Below, in pieces: positions 51,629 to 60,339 of a DNA stretch of 64,000 nucleotides. The stretch comes from Archangium lansingense. Its GTDB lineage: Bacteria; Myxococcota; Myxococcia; Myxococcales; Myxococcaceae. The notes below the pieces were generated by a model. That model searched no databases. It had not been told where the DNA came from and saw only the letters and a list, made by a program, of their open reading frames with translations. The stretch spans positions 4,464,001 through 4,528,000 of the forward strand of contig NZ_JAPNKA010000001.1 of NCBI RefSeq assembly GCF_026626635.1, written 5' to 3'. Each line of letters starts with the position of its first letter. Positions within the stretch are counted from its first letter, which is position 1. The translations under genes and the position numbers were made by a program.

Positions 51629-52855
51629 CTACCGTCCCCCGAGCAGTGGTACCTTCTTCCAGTGTTCCTCGATGCGTTGCTTGTAGCTCTCTGGTACGGG
51701 GAGCTCGCCACGTAGACTCCTCCAGGAATCAAGCGTGGCTTCCACAGCTGTTTTCACGATCGGGAGTACGTCATCGCCGCCAAGCCCGAGTTTGCGCGCA
51801 AGCCGTTCGAATGATTCAAGTGATATCTCCTCGAATCGCTTGGAGCGGGCGAGATTCAGCGCCAGGGTCTCATTGGGCATGTATTGGATGGTTGAGACGA
51901 GGTCGTACGCTGGCGAGAGTCTTGCGTGGATGCCATCTGGGTACAGCAGGGACCAGTTCTTGTGGTGGGCATCCCCATTGCCAATGGCGATGATGAAGAC
52001 AAGCCGGCGTAGGAACTCGTGGAGCGCGTCCAGTCCGGCCACGTTGAGCAATATGTTCGCAGTGGTCTCGTAGTTGTATTTCTTGTACTTCTCGTCCGAG
52101 TAGAGCCCAAGGACCTGCGCCATGTCTTCCATGTGGACACGCCGGCCGGGCTCTGGGCGGTCAAAGCGGCGGATGGCGAACGCCATTCCCTCGCGTAACA
52201 CGACGCCCTCGGGAAGGCCCTCAAGGTCGGCGACCCTTTCCAGATGGAACTCGGGCACATCGATGCCAGTGGCGCGTGCCCAACTCATCATCGAGAATTC
52301 GTTTTCTGGTACGAGGGCGTAGCGATTGTCGGGCAGCTTGACAATCCAGTCGCCACCGCGGCCACTCGTGGGGAGCGTCATGCCGCGATCCTGGCGCAAC
52401 ATGGAGAACTTGAGTTGCACGCCAGCCAGAGAGAAGCGGAGTTGTTCCTCAGGGGGCGCGGGGTTTTCCTCGAGTCCTACCATAGGTTCGGAGGCGTCTC
52501 CTCTCAACACACCCGCTGGGGTGATGAGGACCGCACCGGGCAGATCCTCACCAAGCCGCGCGATGAGGAAGAACTCCCTTTGTGGGTGCACGCCCATCTT
52601 CCCCGCGATGAGCTCTCGAAGGGGTCCCTCTGGGAGAAGGTTCGAGAAGAATGGTAACAAGCGCATTCGGCTCGACCGCCTCCGCGTGAGGTCATCTTCA
52701 AATGACTGTCCGAGAACGGGCCGTGGGTACCGCTGACGGTACTCCTCGGAGATGATGAACTCCGTATATTCGTCTTCCAGCAGGTTCAGCGTCCCGACGT
52801 GGACATCGCCTAGCCGGACATCAAGGACGCCAATCTCTCTGCTTAGGAGCTGCAC
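51629..52855 (-). CDS. HipA-family Ser/Thr kinase
   Basis: 408 residues from a GTG at 52855. N-terminal HipA subdomain (about 1-105; LDVRLGDVHVGTLNLLEDEY), then a kinase core with SLAGVQLKFSML (about 143-154, the Gly-rich ATP loop), IAIGNGDAHHKNWSLL (about 291-306, catalytic Asp/His/Asn) and SPAYDLVSTIQYM (about 313, metal Asp). All key residues of E. coli HipA are present, so it should phosphorylate a target; HipA itself inactivates glutamyl-tRNA synthetase. No HipB-like repressor is next to it. Instead it starts 1 base after the stop of a DUF262 gene, so the two are coupled. The local DNA has lower GC than the flanks. Confidence 0.85.
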   Translation of the reverse strand: MQLLSREIGVLDVRLGDVHVGTLNLLEDEYTEFIISEEYRQRYPRPVLGQSFEDDLTRRRSSRMRLLPFFSNLLPEGPLRELIAGKMGVHPQREFFLIARLGEDLPGAVLITPAGVLRGDASEPMVGLEENPAPPEEQLRFSLAGVQLKFSMLRQDRGMTLPTSGRGGDWIVKLPDNRYALVPENEFSMMSWARATGIDVPEFHLERVADLEGLPEGVVLREGMAFAIRRFDRPEPGRRVHMEDMAQVLGLYSDEKYKKYNYETTANILLNVAGLDALHEFLRRLVFIIAIGNGDAHHKNWSLLYPDGIHARLSPAYDLVSTIQYMPNETLALNLARSKRFEEISLESFERLARKLGLGGDDVLPIVKTAVEATLDSWRSLRGELPVPESYKQRIEEHWKKVPLLGGR

Positions 52856-52856
52856 T

Positions 52857-54515
52857 TCAAGCCTCCTCGTCGGTGATGAGCAAGGACTGGAGTGACTTGC
52901 GATCCGATTCCAGCCAACGTGCTTTCAAGTCGAGGAACGCCTTGATGTGATGTTCGAGGAATCTCTGCCGGAGAGCCAGGAGCCCTAGTTTGTTTCCTTG
53001 CTGGAGTACGGTGAACGCTTCTGAGGGAATACCATGACTGCTGAGCACCTCTGGATGAACGGGTTGCTCAAGGGCGGTGAGCAATGAATGCTTCTCCATT
53101 GCAGGATGAAAGAGCCGGTTGGCGAGCCCCTGCATCAGCCTCTTGAGCAGGGGTGCACCCACATCATCGGGGCGAAGTCGCGGGGGGGATGTGATGATGG
53201 GACGCAGGGCAGTAGCTCCTTGCGTGCCGACGATAGAGGGAACATCTAGGAACTCGCCGGAGCGGAGATCTCGCGGGTGCAGTGCGAGCAGGGCATTTAC
53301 CTGCAGCTTGGTTTCCGCAGTACGAAAATTGTAATCGAGCAGGTTCAGTTCCCTGGCGGGAGCCTTGGGAAGCTCGGAGAGCAACGCTTGTATGGACTCG
53401 TCTTCAGTCCGGCCAATGGCAGCCAGGCTCTTACGAACGGTGGGAATGCTCTCACCCCTGTGAAAGGTGGTGATGGCACCACGCCAAAGCCATCGCGAGA
53501 GCAGCTCGCGTGAGCGTGCGGAAGGCTCGGGATGCAGGTGGAAGAATCGTGCCAGGATGACGAGGGGGAGTTTGTACGGCAGGAGTTCGATGCGAGGAAT
53601 TCCGGCGTCCCGCTTGAGGAAGACGATGGTGTCGCGCAATGCGCGTTCCGTTTGACGGAGTGCGCTTTTCAAATCATGGTCCCCCTTGAACTGCGACCGG
53701 AAGTCCCGGGTAATGTCGAGACCTTCGATGGAGAGAACGGCCTTGAGTAGCCATTCCTCTTCGATGGTGCCAAATTCCATCTCCTCCAGGCTTCGCGACA
53801 GAGAGCGAAGATCTGAAGGCTGCTCTCGGCTCAGGCCTCCATGGAGCGAGTGGAAAACGTCGGCTTTGGAGAGTGCCTTGCCCGTGGAGTTCAGTCGCTC
53901 GAAAATGATGCGGAGGGTTTCTTCCGCATCGGCTTCGACGATATATGCCGGTATTTGGTACTCCCTGAGCATCTTGCCGAGTTTGATGGCCGTCCTGGTG
54001 TGTTCGGGGTGCTCGGCTCGGCCGGAATAGCGGTCCAACCAGTTGAGCAATAGCTCACTGTCCACAACCACGTTCATGGGGAGCCAGTGCGCGGGCAGTT
54101 GCTCTCGGCGGGTAGGCCGAACGAAGTCCTCCTTCTCCAGGTCGAAGTAGAGTCTGTAGTTGTCGTTGCCGCCTTCACCATTGAAGTCTGGGTGGAGGAG
54201 CACCCCAGTGAGTGCGGTGATGCGCTGTTGGCCATCCACGACCCACAGGGCTTGAGCGGTTTGGGGAGCGTCCAACCTCACCGGACCGATCTCGATGTGG
54301 GAGGCGGGCGCCTCGCGCTGCCAGAACAGAAGGGTTCCGATCGGATAGCCTCGATAGACACTGTCCAGCAACTCATTGATGTCCCTGGCAGTCCATTTGA
54401 GCGGCCGCTGGAACTTAGGAATGCGGATGCTCCCCTGCCGAACGTGGTCCAGCAGATCCTCGATGCTGAAGGCGGTCGCTCGGGGGCGCCGCGTGAGTGG
54501 CGAGGGAGAGGGCAT
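52857..54515 (-). CDS. DUF262 (GmrSD/ParB-fold) nuclease-like protein
   Basis: 552 residues. N-terminal DUF262 domain: SIRIPKFQRPLKWTARDIN (about 30-48), YRGYPIGTLLFWQ and LWVVDGQQRITALTGVL (about 88-104). The DGQQR motif is the catalytic signature of this ParB/sulfiredoxin-like fold, found in GmrS of the GmrSD modification-dependent nuclease. The C-terminal half is helical; the DUF1524/HNH nuclease part that often follows is not seen. A TATAAG box lies about 8 bp before the ATG. Upstream member of a two-gene operon with the HipA-like kinase, an uncommon pairing. Lower GC than neighbours. Confidence 0.82.
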   Translation of the reverse strand: MPSPSPLTRRPRATAFSIEDLLDHVRQGSIRIPKFQRPLKWTARDINELLDSVYRGYPIGTLLFWQREAPASHIEIGPVRLDAPQTAQALWVVDGQQRITALTGVLLHPDFNGEGGNDNYRLYFDLEKEDFVRPTRREQLPAHWLPMNVVVDSELLLNWLDRYSGRAEHPEHTRTAIKLGKMLREYQIPAYIVEADAEETLRIIFERLNSTGKALSKADVFHSLHGGLSREQPSDLRSLSRSLEEMEFGTIEEEWLLKAVLSIEGLDITRDFRSQFKGDHDLKSALRQTERALRDTIVFLKRDAGIPRIELLPYKLPLVILARFFHLHPEPSARSRELLSRWLWRGAITTFHRGESIPTVRKSLAAIGRTEDESIQALLSELPKAPARELNLLDYNFRTAETKLQVNALLALHPRDLRSGEFLDVPSIVGTQGATALRPIITSPPRLRPDDVGAPLLKRLMQGLANRLFHPAMEKHSLLTALEQPVHPEVLSSHGIPSEAFTVLQQGNKLGLLALRQRFLEHHIKAFLDLKARWLESDRKSLQSLLITDEEA

Positions 54516-54584
54516 GGCTTTCTTATAGACGAGGCAGTGGCACGTTACCGGACAGGTCGGTCGGACGAGGAGTATCTTTGCGAC

Positions 54585-55214
54585 TCACCGCTCCAGGTGC
54601 GTGATGCCGGCCTCGAGCAGCGCGGCCACGCCTCGCCGGGCCACGTGCACCACCTTGTGGCGATGGGGCGTGCCCGGCTGCGTGTAATGAGTGCTCACCT
54701 TGTGGTGCAGCTCCGTGGCGCCCCAGACGAGCACCAGGTCTCCCCACTCCAGGTCGCTCTGTGCCTTGCCCGCCGTGCGCCGCTCGGTGCCGTCCACCAT
54801 GCGCAGCTCGATGCGTCCGCCGAGCTTGTCCTCCAACTCCTCGCGCACCGCCGGCGAGCCGCCCACCACCACCACCCGGCGCACCCCGTGGCGCTCACAC
54901 ACCTCCAGGAAGGACGTCTCCGCGCGCCGGTTGTTCGAGCCACCGCAATGCTCACAATGGCTGCGCGGCTCCACCTGCAGCGGCTCCCTCCCACTCGCCC
55001 TCGCCATCTGCTGGCACGCCGCCGCGGCACAGACCCGGTAGAAGCGCTCGGCCAACACCTGCTCGGCCTTTGGCAGCTTGGGCTCGCTGATGCGCACCTT
55101 GCGAGCGCTGGTGAGCCCCACCTCCTCCAGCGCGGCCCGAGCCCGGGCTCGCGAGTCCGCTGCCGTGATGCCCCGCTCGCCCAGCCACCCGTCGATGTCC
55201 CTGTCTGCGCTCAC
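54585..55214 (-). CDS. DUF2325-like protein with Cys pair
   Basis: 209 residues. Middle part: a small Cys motif HCEHCGGSNNRR (about 85-96), then VVVVGGSPAVREELEDKL (about 115-132) and DGTERRTAGKAQSDLEWGDL with the late VSTHYTQ. This VGG ... DG ... aspartate pattern resembles DUF2325, a family of unknown function with a Rossmann-like fold. The N-terminus is charged and helical. The ATG overlaps the rnhB stop (ATGA), so it is coupled to rnhB. A link to nucleic acid metabolism is inferred only from that neighbour. Confidence 0.6.
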   Translation of the reverse strand: MSADRDIDGWLGERGITAADSRARARAALEEVGLTSARKVRISEPKLPKAEQVLAERFYRVCAAAACQQMARASGREPLQVEPRSHCEHCGGSNNRRAETSFLEVCERHGVRRVVVVGGSPAVREELEDKLGGRIELRMVDGTERRTAGKAQSDLEWGDLVLVWGATELHHKVSTHYTQPGTPHRHKVVHVARRGVAALLEAGITHLER

Positions 55215-56074
55215 CGCTGCCCGTTCCCTGTGAAGAGCTCACCCTGGATAGGCCCGGGGGCCTGGGCGGGCTCGCTGAGCCCGAGTGCCTCCCGCACCGG
55301 TGCGAAGCTGCGGCGGTGGATGGGCAGCACCCCCTTCTCCCGGATGCTCTGTACGTGCTCCGCCGTCGGGTAGCCCTTGTGCTCGGCGAGTCCGTAGCCC
55401 GGGTATTGTGCGTCCAACTCCCGCATCAGCCTGTCCCTCGTCGTCTTCGCTAGCACCGATGCCGCGGCGATGCTCAGCGAGAGCGAATCCCCCTTGATGA
55501 TGCCGCGCTGGGGCAGGGTGCACTCGGGAATCGTGAAGGCGTCCAGCAGCACGTAGTCCGGTTGGATGCCGAGCCCCTGCACCGCGCGATGCATGGCCAG
55601 CAGACTCGCCCGGCGGATGTTGAGCCGATCGATCTCCTCCGCGTCTGCCTGTCCCACCGCCCAGGCCACCGCGCCGAGCTTGATGGCCTCGGCGAGCTCG
55701 TCGCGGCGCGACTCGTCGGCGATCTTCTTCGAGTCGTCCAACCCCTCCAGCTTCCACCCCTTGGCGAGGATGGCGGCCGCCGCGACCACCGGGCCGGCGA
55801 GCGGGCCCCTGCCTGCCTCGTCGACTCCAGCGATGTGCGTGTGGCCCTGCTCCCACAGCTCGCTCTCGAAGCGCAGCAGGTGGCGCAAGCGCTGACCCTC
55901 GGCGCGGTTCTTCCCCTGCCGGCCTCGGATGCGACGGGCGAGCACCTTCGCTCCCTGGCGCGGATCCGCTTCCAGTGCCTCCAGCAGCCCCGAGGGGACG
56001 GCGCGGGACTGGGTGACGAAGCGCTCGGTCAGCTCCGTCAAGGAGCACTGCAGGAGGTCTTCCACACTCGACAT
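55211..56074 (-). CDS. rnhB: Ribonuclease HII with N-terminal extension
   Basis: 287 residues. The catalytic domain begins near residue 80: IAGVDEAGRGPLAGPVVAAA (Asp-Glu pair), LDDSKKIADESRR, YVLLDAFTI with the third Asp, and GDSLSLSIAAASVLAKTTRD with the fourth. It removes single ribonucleotides and RNA primers from DNA. An N-terminal domain of about 80 residues (SSVEDLLQCSLTELTERFVT, then a basic helix) precedes it, longer than E. coli RnhB but known in other bacteria. It is the first gene of a coupled pair with the DUF2325-like gene. Confidence 0.92.
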   Translation of the reverse strand: MSSVEDLLQCSLTELTERFVTQSRAVPSGLLEALEADPRQGAKVLARRIRGRQGKNRAEGQRLRHLLRFESELWEQGHTHIAGVDEAGRGPLAGPVVAAAAILAKGWKLEGLDDSKKIADESRRDELAEAIKLGAVAWAVGQADAEEIDRLNIRRASLLAMHRAVQGLGIQPDYVLLDAFTIPECTLPQRGIIKGDSLSLSIAAASVLAKTTRDRLMRELDAQYPGYGLAEHKGYPTAEHVQSIREKGVLPIHRRSFAPVREALGLSEPAQAPGPIQGELFTGNGQR

Positions 56075-56146
56075 GGCGTCCTCAACCTAGCGAGTCGGGA
56101 CGCGCACGACAAACGCCGAGTGAGGAGACGGCCGCCCGGAGGGGCC

Positions 56147-56530
56147 TTACGGGTGGAGCTGAAGCTGCACGCTGCTGGGCTCGGGGTGGCAGTGGCACTC
56201 GTCACACGTCCAGGCCACCTCGGCCGGAGCGCTCACCTTGGAGCCGGCCGTAGCCGTCAGTCGCACCAGGCCCTCGCCGATGTCCTCGTTCACCGCCGTG
56301 GTGATGCCTCGGTCCCCGGTGGTGCCGGTGATGGTGCGTCCCGTGACCACGTGGGTGGCGGTGACGATGGCGTCCCGGACCGGGGTTCCCTGTGAGTCCG
56401 TCACCTCCACCCGGAGGGTGATGAGTTTCTCGATGCAGGGGTCTCCCTGCCGGTTCACCCGTATGCCCCCGTCACAGGAGACGAGGGGCGCGAGACCCAG
56501 AAGGAGCAGCAGCTGGCGTGCCCGGAGCAT
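56147..56530 (-). CDS. Small lipoprotein with a carboxypeptidase-regulatory-like domain
   Basis: 127 residues. Lipoprotein signal LLLLLGLAPLVSC (Cys at about 19). The mature part, TLRVEVTDSQGTPVRDAIVT then GTTGDRGITTAVNEDIGEG, has the short beta-sandwich pattern of carboxypeptidase-regulatory or Big-like domains, with a Cys-rich C-terminus (AWTCDECHCHPEP). Probably sits in the outer membrane or periplasm. Partner unknown. Confidence 0.65.
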   Translation of the reverse strand: MLRARQLLLLLGLAPLVSCDGGIRVNRQGDPCIEKLITLRVEVTDSQGTPVRDAIVTATHVVTGRTITGTTGDRGITTAVNEDIGEGLVRLTATAGSKVSAPAEVAWTCDECHCHPEPSSVQLQLHP

Positions 56531-56574
56531 GCGGAGGGATTGCGCACGGCTCCCTCGGGGGGCAACGCCGGATG

Positions 56575-58032
56575 TCAGCTGGTGGGCGGAAGGCGGCCCT
56601 GGGCGAAGCGCGCGGCCTCCGTATCCGGGTACCGGTCAACGATGTAACGGTAGACGTCCTCGGCGCGGGTCTGTTCCTTCATGCGCTCGGCGAGGACCCG
56701 GGCCAGCAGGACGAGGGCGCGCGGGGCCAGAGGATCGTCCGGGGCCGAGTCCGCCGCGGACTCCAGGGCGCGCACCGCCAGGTCGTTGTCTCCCTTGGAG
56801 GCCGAGGCCTGTCCGACGAAGAGGTGCACCGCGGGAGGAATGCGTGCCTTCGGCAGGAAGCTCAGCGCGGTGTAGAGCGTGAGCGCCTGGGGAACGTCGC
56901 GGGCCTGTACCGCCGCGGCGAGCTCCTGCAACCGGGCCTCCGGGGAGGGAGCGGCCGCCTCCGCCGGGGTGGGGGTCTCGGCCGGCAGTGGGGCGGGGTC
57001 CACGCGCAGCGAGGTGCTCGGCGCGGCGCCCGCGAGCACGGGGGTGATGTAGTCGCTCGGAGCGCCATATCCGAGGGCATCTCCCCGTGTGTAGATGAGC
57101 AGTCCGAGCACGCGCGCCATCATGAAGACCACGAGGCACTCGAGCACCTGGGCGAGCCAGCGGGTGATGACGAGCTCGAAGGGGACCTCGCGCAGGGCGG
57201 AGCTGACGATGCGGACGACGAGGTAGACGAGGCCCAGGGTGAACAGGGAGCCCAGGGCCACCAGGTAGTCCCGCCTGAGGCGGAGGATGCCGTGCACGGC
57301 CCTCACCGGGTTGAGCGTGTCCAGCAGGCCATTGCCTGTCACCGCCATCACCAGGGCCATCGGCAGGTAGGCGAGGCTGGCGAGTCCCAGTACCCATGCG
57401 AAGGGATCTCCCAGGAGTCGCTCGCCTGGAATCGAGTGGAACCGGCCGGTCATGTAGAACATCGGGTCGCTGAGGAGGCGATCCAGGTATTGGAAGACGT
57501 CCCAGCCGCCGGCGAACACGAGGTAGAGCAGGAGGGTGAGCCACACCACGCTGGTGGCGAACACGCCCCTGAGGGCCGGGAGGAGCCAGTCGCTGAAGAC
57601 GTCGCTGTACTCCGGGATGGGGACCTCGTTCTCGCCGCGGGCGCTGGCGCGCATGATGGAGAAGAAGGCACCCCAGAAGAGGCCAGCGCCAATCGCCGCG
57701 GGGGCCAGACGCGCCACGATGAGCGTGACCTGAGTCATGAAGCCGACGAAGGCCATGACGGCTCCGAGCCCCGCCGCCACCATCAGCCCTTGCTTGCTGA
57801 AGGGGTAGCGCCACACCTGGGTCAGCCGGTCGGCGAAGGTGGCCAGCTCCGAGCGGTGGACGATCAGTGTCTCGGCCTGGCCACCGCACTCGCGGCAGAA
57901 GAGCAAGTCCACCGTCTGCATGCGCCGGGCCTCCACGCACTCGGGGCAGAGCAAGGCCTCGCAGCCATCACAGCGCCAGCCGGCGGGAGCGGAGGGGTGG
58001 CGTTTGCAACGGGCGAGGCGTTTCGGCGGCAT
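56575..58032 (-). CDS. Multi-pass membrane protein with N-terminal zinc-finger and C-terminal TPR-like domain
   Basis: 485 residues. N-terminal cysteine/histidine cluster RCKRHPSAPAGWRCDGCEAL then CPECVEARRMQT and FCRECGG (about 8-50), a B-box-like zinc site. Five or six membrane helices follow (about 80-330; FVGFMTQVTLIVARLAPAAI, VFATSVVWLTLLLYLVFAGG and others), in the style of DUF4013 membrane proteins. The C-terminal 120 residues (LQELAAAVQARDVPQALTLY, then EDVYRYIVDRYPDTEAARFA) look TPR-like. Function unknown. Divergent from a small membrane protein gene (90-bp gap). Confidence 0.7.
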   Translation of the reverse strand: MPPKRLARCKRHPSAPAGWRCDGCEALLCPECVEARRMQTVDLLFCRECGGQAETLIVHRSELATFADRLTQVWRYPFSKQGLMVAAGLGAVMAFVGFMTQVTLIVARLAPAAIGAGLFWGAFFSIMRASARGENEVPIPEYSDVFSDWLLPALRGVFATSVVWLTLLLYLVFAGGWDVFQYLDRLLSDPMFYMTGRFHSIPGERLLGDPFAWVLGLASLAYLPMALVMAVTGNGLLDTLNPVRAVHGILRLRRDYLVALGSLFTLGLVYLVVRIVSSALREVPFELVITRWLAQVLECLVVFMMARVLGLLIYTRGDALGYGAPSDYITPVLAGAAPSTSLRVDPAPLPAETPTPAEAAAPSPEARLQELAAAVQARDVPQALTLYTALSFLPKARIPPAVHLFVGQASASKGDNDLAVRALESAADSAPDDPLAPRALVLLARVLAERMKEQTRAEDVYRYIVDRYPDTEAARFAQGRLPPTS

Positions 58033-58122
58033 GGTGCTCCTCAGGACGGGAGCCTATCCGGTCGGCTGGCAGGGGTGTACCGGTTGGGGACTCGCCCCCG
58101 CTCGCGTAGACTCCACCTCGCG

Positions 58123-58494
58123 ATGTTCAAGAACATTTCAAAAGGCCTGAAGCCAGAACAGGTCAAAGACTCCGTCTTCGACTCCGACTCCGAGGAGCAG
58201 GACCCGAGGCGCCATATCGTGATTCACGTGGGGCTGTTGGGCCTGGTCGCCATCTTGGCGGGGGCCGCCTCGGTGCCCATGTCCCGCTCCTCGCCGGGGG
58301 CCACCATCAGCCTGAATGGCCTGCTCTTCGTGCTGATCTGGGTCAGCTACGCGGTGTACGCGGTGAGCTCCAGCCTGGGGATCAGGCGTAGGAGGAGCCT
58401 GATCGACATCCTCGGCGTGCACGGAGCGGCGCTGGTGCTCTCGGTCCCCGTGGGGATCGTCCTGATGGTGCTGTTGGGCGCGCTGATGGGGTAG
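58123..58494 (+). CDS. Small membrane protein of unknown function
   Basis: 123 residues. A short polar N-terminus (MFKNISKGLKPEQVKDSVFD) then three membrane segments: HVGLLGLVAILAGAASV, GLLFVLIWVSYAVYAVSS and LVLSVPVGIVLMVLLGALMG, with a basic loop (GIRRRRSL). No family recognised. Its stop is 2 bp from the stop of the convergent M61 peptidase gene. Confidence 0.55.
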   Translation: MFKNISKGLKPEQVKDSVFDSDSEEQDPRRHIVIHVGLLGLVAILAGAASVPMSRSSPGATISLNGLLFVLIWVSYAVYAVSSSLGIRRRRSLIDILGVHGAALVLSVPVGIVLMVLLGALMG

Positions 58495-58496
58495 GG

Positions 58497-60263
58497 CTAC
58501 CCTGGCTCTTCCCAGGGTGCACCCAGCCACGCCTGATAGGCCGCCTTCTGCGCGTCGGTGGGCTTTTCCACCCGCGCCAGCCACACCGCGTCCGAGGGCT
58601 TCTGGCCGAGCGTCACCGTTACCTCCACCAGCCTGTCCCGGCGGAACACCGTGAGGCGCACCGTGTCGCCCGGGGACTTGTCCTCGCTGCGTGACAGCAG
58701 CCCCGCGGCATCCACCTTCCAGCCATCGAGCGCCACGAGCTCGTCATCCACGTACAGCCCCGCCTCCTGCGCGGGCGAGCCCTCCAGCACCGTGGCGATG
58801 GTGGCGCTTCCCTTGGTGGTGACGCCCAGCCAGCCCCTGGGCCTGACCTCTCCCTTGACTCGCGGAGGGGGCGTGCCGCCCTTGTCGCTCGAGGACTCGC
58901 GCGGCCGGAAGCGCACCTCCAGGCCCACGTGCGAGAAGACGGAGTAGTCCAGCTCCTCCGTGCTGCGCACCGCCCGGTCGAAGAAGGCGCTCAGCTCCTT
59001 CCCCGCCACCTCCGAGGCCGCCGCCTCCACGCCGTCCTCGGGCACTCCGGACTCGTCGCCGTAGCGGTGCCAGAGCAGGCGCATCAAATCATCCAGGCCG
59101 CGCGCGTTGTCCGTGGCGCGGCGGAGCTCCAGGTCGAGCAGCGCGGCCACCACCTCGCCCTTGAGGTAGTAGGAGATGGCGCTGTTGGGCGAGTGCTCGT
59201 CGGGGCGGTAGTGCTTCACCCAGCTCACCAGTGAGGCCTCGGCCAGCGTCTGCGTCTTGCGGCCCGGCGTGGCGTGCAGCGTGGAGAGCGTCTCGCCCAG
59301 GCGCGTGAGGTAGCGGTTGTCGCTCATCAGCCCCGCGCGCAGCACGAAGAGGTTGTCGTAGTAGGACGTGCCCCCCTCGAAGGCCCAGAGCAGCGAGGTG
59401 TAGTTCTCCTGCGAATAGTCGAAGGGGACGAGCGCCCGCGGCTTTACCCGCTTGATGTTCCACAGGTGGAAGTACTCGTGGGAGGCCAGGGTGAGGAAGT
59501 CCTCCCAGCCCCGAGCGTTCTGCAGCCCCGCGCGCGGGAAGAGGAGCGACGTGGAGGCCTTGTGCTCCAGCCCTCCGCGGCTCTTGTCCGTGAGGTAGAC
59601 GAGGAAGAGGTAGCGCCGCATCGGCAGGCCGCCGTACATCCGCGCCTGTGCCTCGACGATGCGCTGCAGGTCCGAGCACAGCCGGGTCGTATCCGGCACC
59701 GTGTCTCCCCAGACCACCACCTCATGCAGCACGCCCGCGGCGGTGAAGGTGTGCGGCGTGTGGGGCCCCACCTCGAAGGGGCTGTCCACCAACTCGTCGT
59801 AATCCTTCGCGGCGAAGGCCTCGCCCCGGCGCTCCAGTGCGGCGAATGCCCTCCAACCCGCGGGGGCATCCACGGTGACGAGGTGCTCCAGGCCGCGCGT
59901 GGCCTCGGTGTAGAGGAAGAGGGTGGCGCCGTTGAAGTAGCCGTGACTGCCATCCAGGTGGCTGGTGCGTACGGTGAGCTCGTTGGCGTAGACGCGGTAG
60001 CGCAGCGTCACCGTGTGCCCCCGGGCCTGGACGCGCCAGGTGCGCTTGTCCACGCGCTGCACCGCGAGGGGCTCGCCTCCCGGGCCCATGGCGCTCATGT
60101 CCTGCACCTGCCGGGCGAACTCGCGCACGAGGTAGCTGCCGGGAGTCCACACCGGCAGCATGGCATCGAGCACGTCCGGGCCCGCGGGGAAGGTGGCCTC
60201 TACCTCGAAGAGGTGCGAGTGCGGGCGGAGCATCGAGACGCGATAGTGGACCGCTTCCGGCAT
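58497..60263 (-). CDS. M61 family (glycyl) aminopeptidase with PDZ domain
   Basis: 588 residues. N-terminal beta-sandwich domain (about 1-170; LPVWTPGSYLVREFARQVQD), then a thermolysin-like catalytic domain with LASHEYFHLWNIKRVKPRAL (His-Glu-x2-His, about 261-265) and the downstream Glu ligand in WAFEGGTSYYDNL (about 293). A C-terminal PDZ domain (about 475-560; RGWLGVTTKGSATIATVLEG) follows. Typical of M61 peptidases. No signal peptide, so cytosolic. It has no obvious operon partner. Confidence 0.92.
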   Translation of the reverse strand: MPEAVHYRVSMLRPHSHLFEVEATFPAGPDVLDAMLPVWTPGSYLVREFARQVQDMSAMGPGGEPLAVQRVDKRTWRVQARGHTVTLRYRVYANELTVRTSHLDGSHGYFNGATLFLYTEATRGLEHLVTVDAPAGWRAFAALERRGEAFAAKDYDELVDSPFEVGPHTPHTFTAAGVLHEVVVWGDTVPDTTRLCSDLQRIVEAQARMYGGLPMRRYLFLVYLTDKSRGGLEHKASTSLLFPRAGLQNARGWEDFLTLASHEYFHLWNIKRVKPRALVPFDYSQENYTSLLWAFEGGTSYYDNLFVLRAGLMSDNRYLTRLGETLSTLHATPGRKTQTLAEASLVSWVKHYRPDEHSPNSAISYYLKGEVVAALLDLELRRATDNARGLDDLMRLLWHRYGDESGVPEDGVEAAASEVAGKELSAFFDRAVRSTEELDYSVFSHVGLEVRFRPRESSSDKGGTPPPRVKGEVRPRGWLGVTTKGSATIATVLEGSPAQEAGLYVDDELVALDGWKVDAAGLLSRSEDKSPGDTVRLTVFRRDRLVEVTVTLGQKPSDAVWLARVEKPTDAQKAAYQAWLGAPWEEPG

Positions 60264-60339
60264 TCCGGGCCCTCCAGGGGGCGAGAGGGGGGGACAGCAT
60301 GGCCAGGGGACGGTTCAGGCCGTCCCCCCGGGGAACAGG

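Noticed and set aside
51629..54515. Classical HipBA toxin-antitoxin operon
   Set aside because: No small helix-turn-helix gene precedes or follows the kinase; the partner is a 552-residue DUF262 protein.
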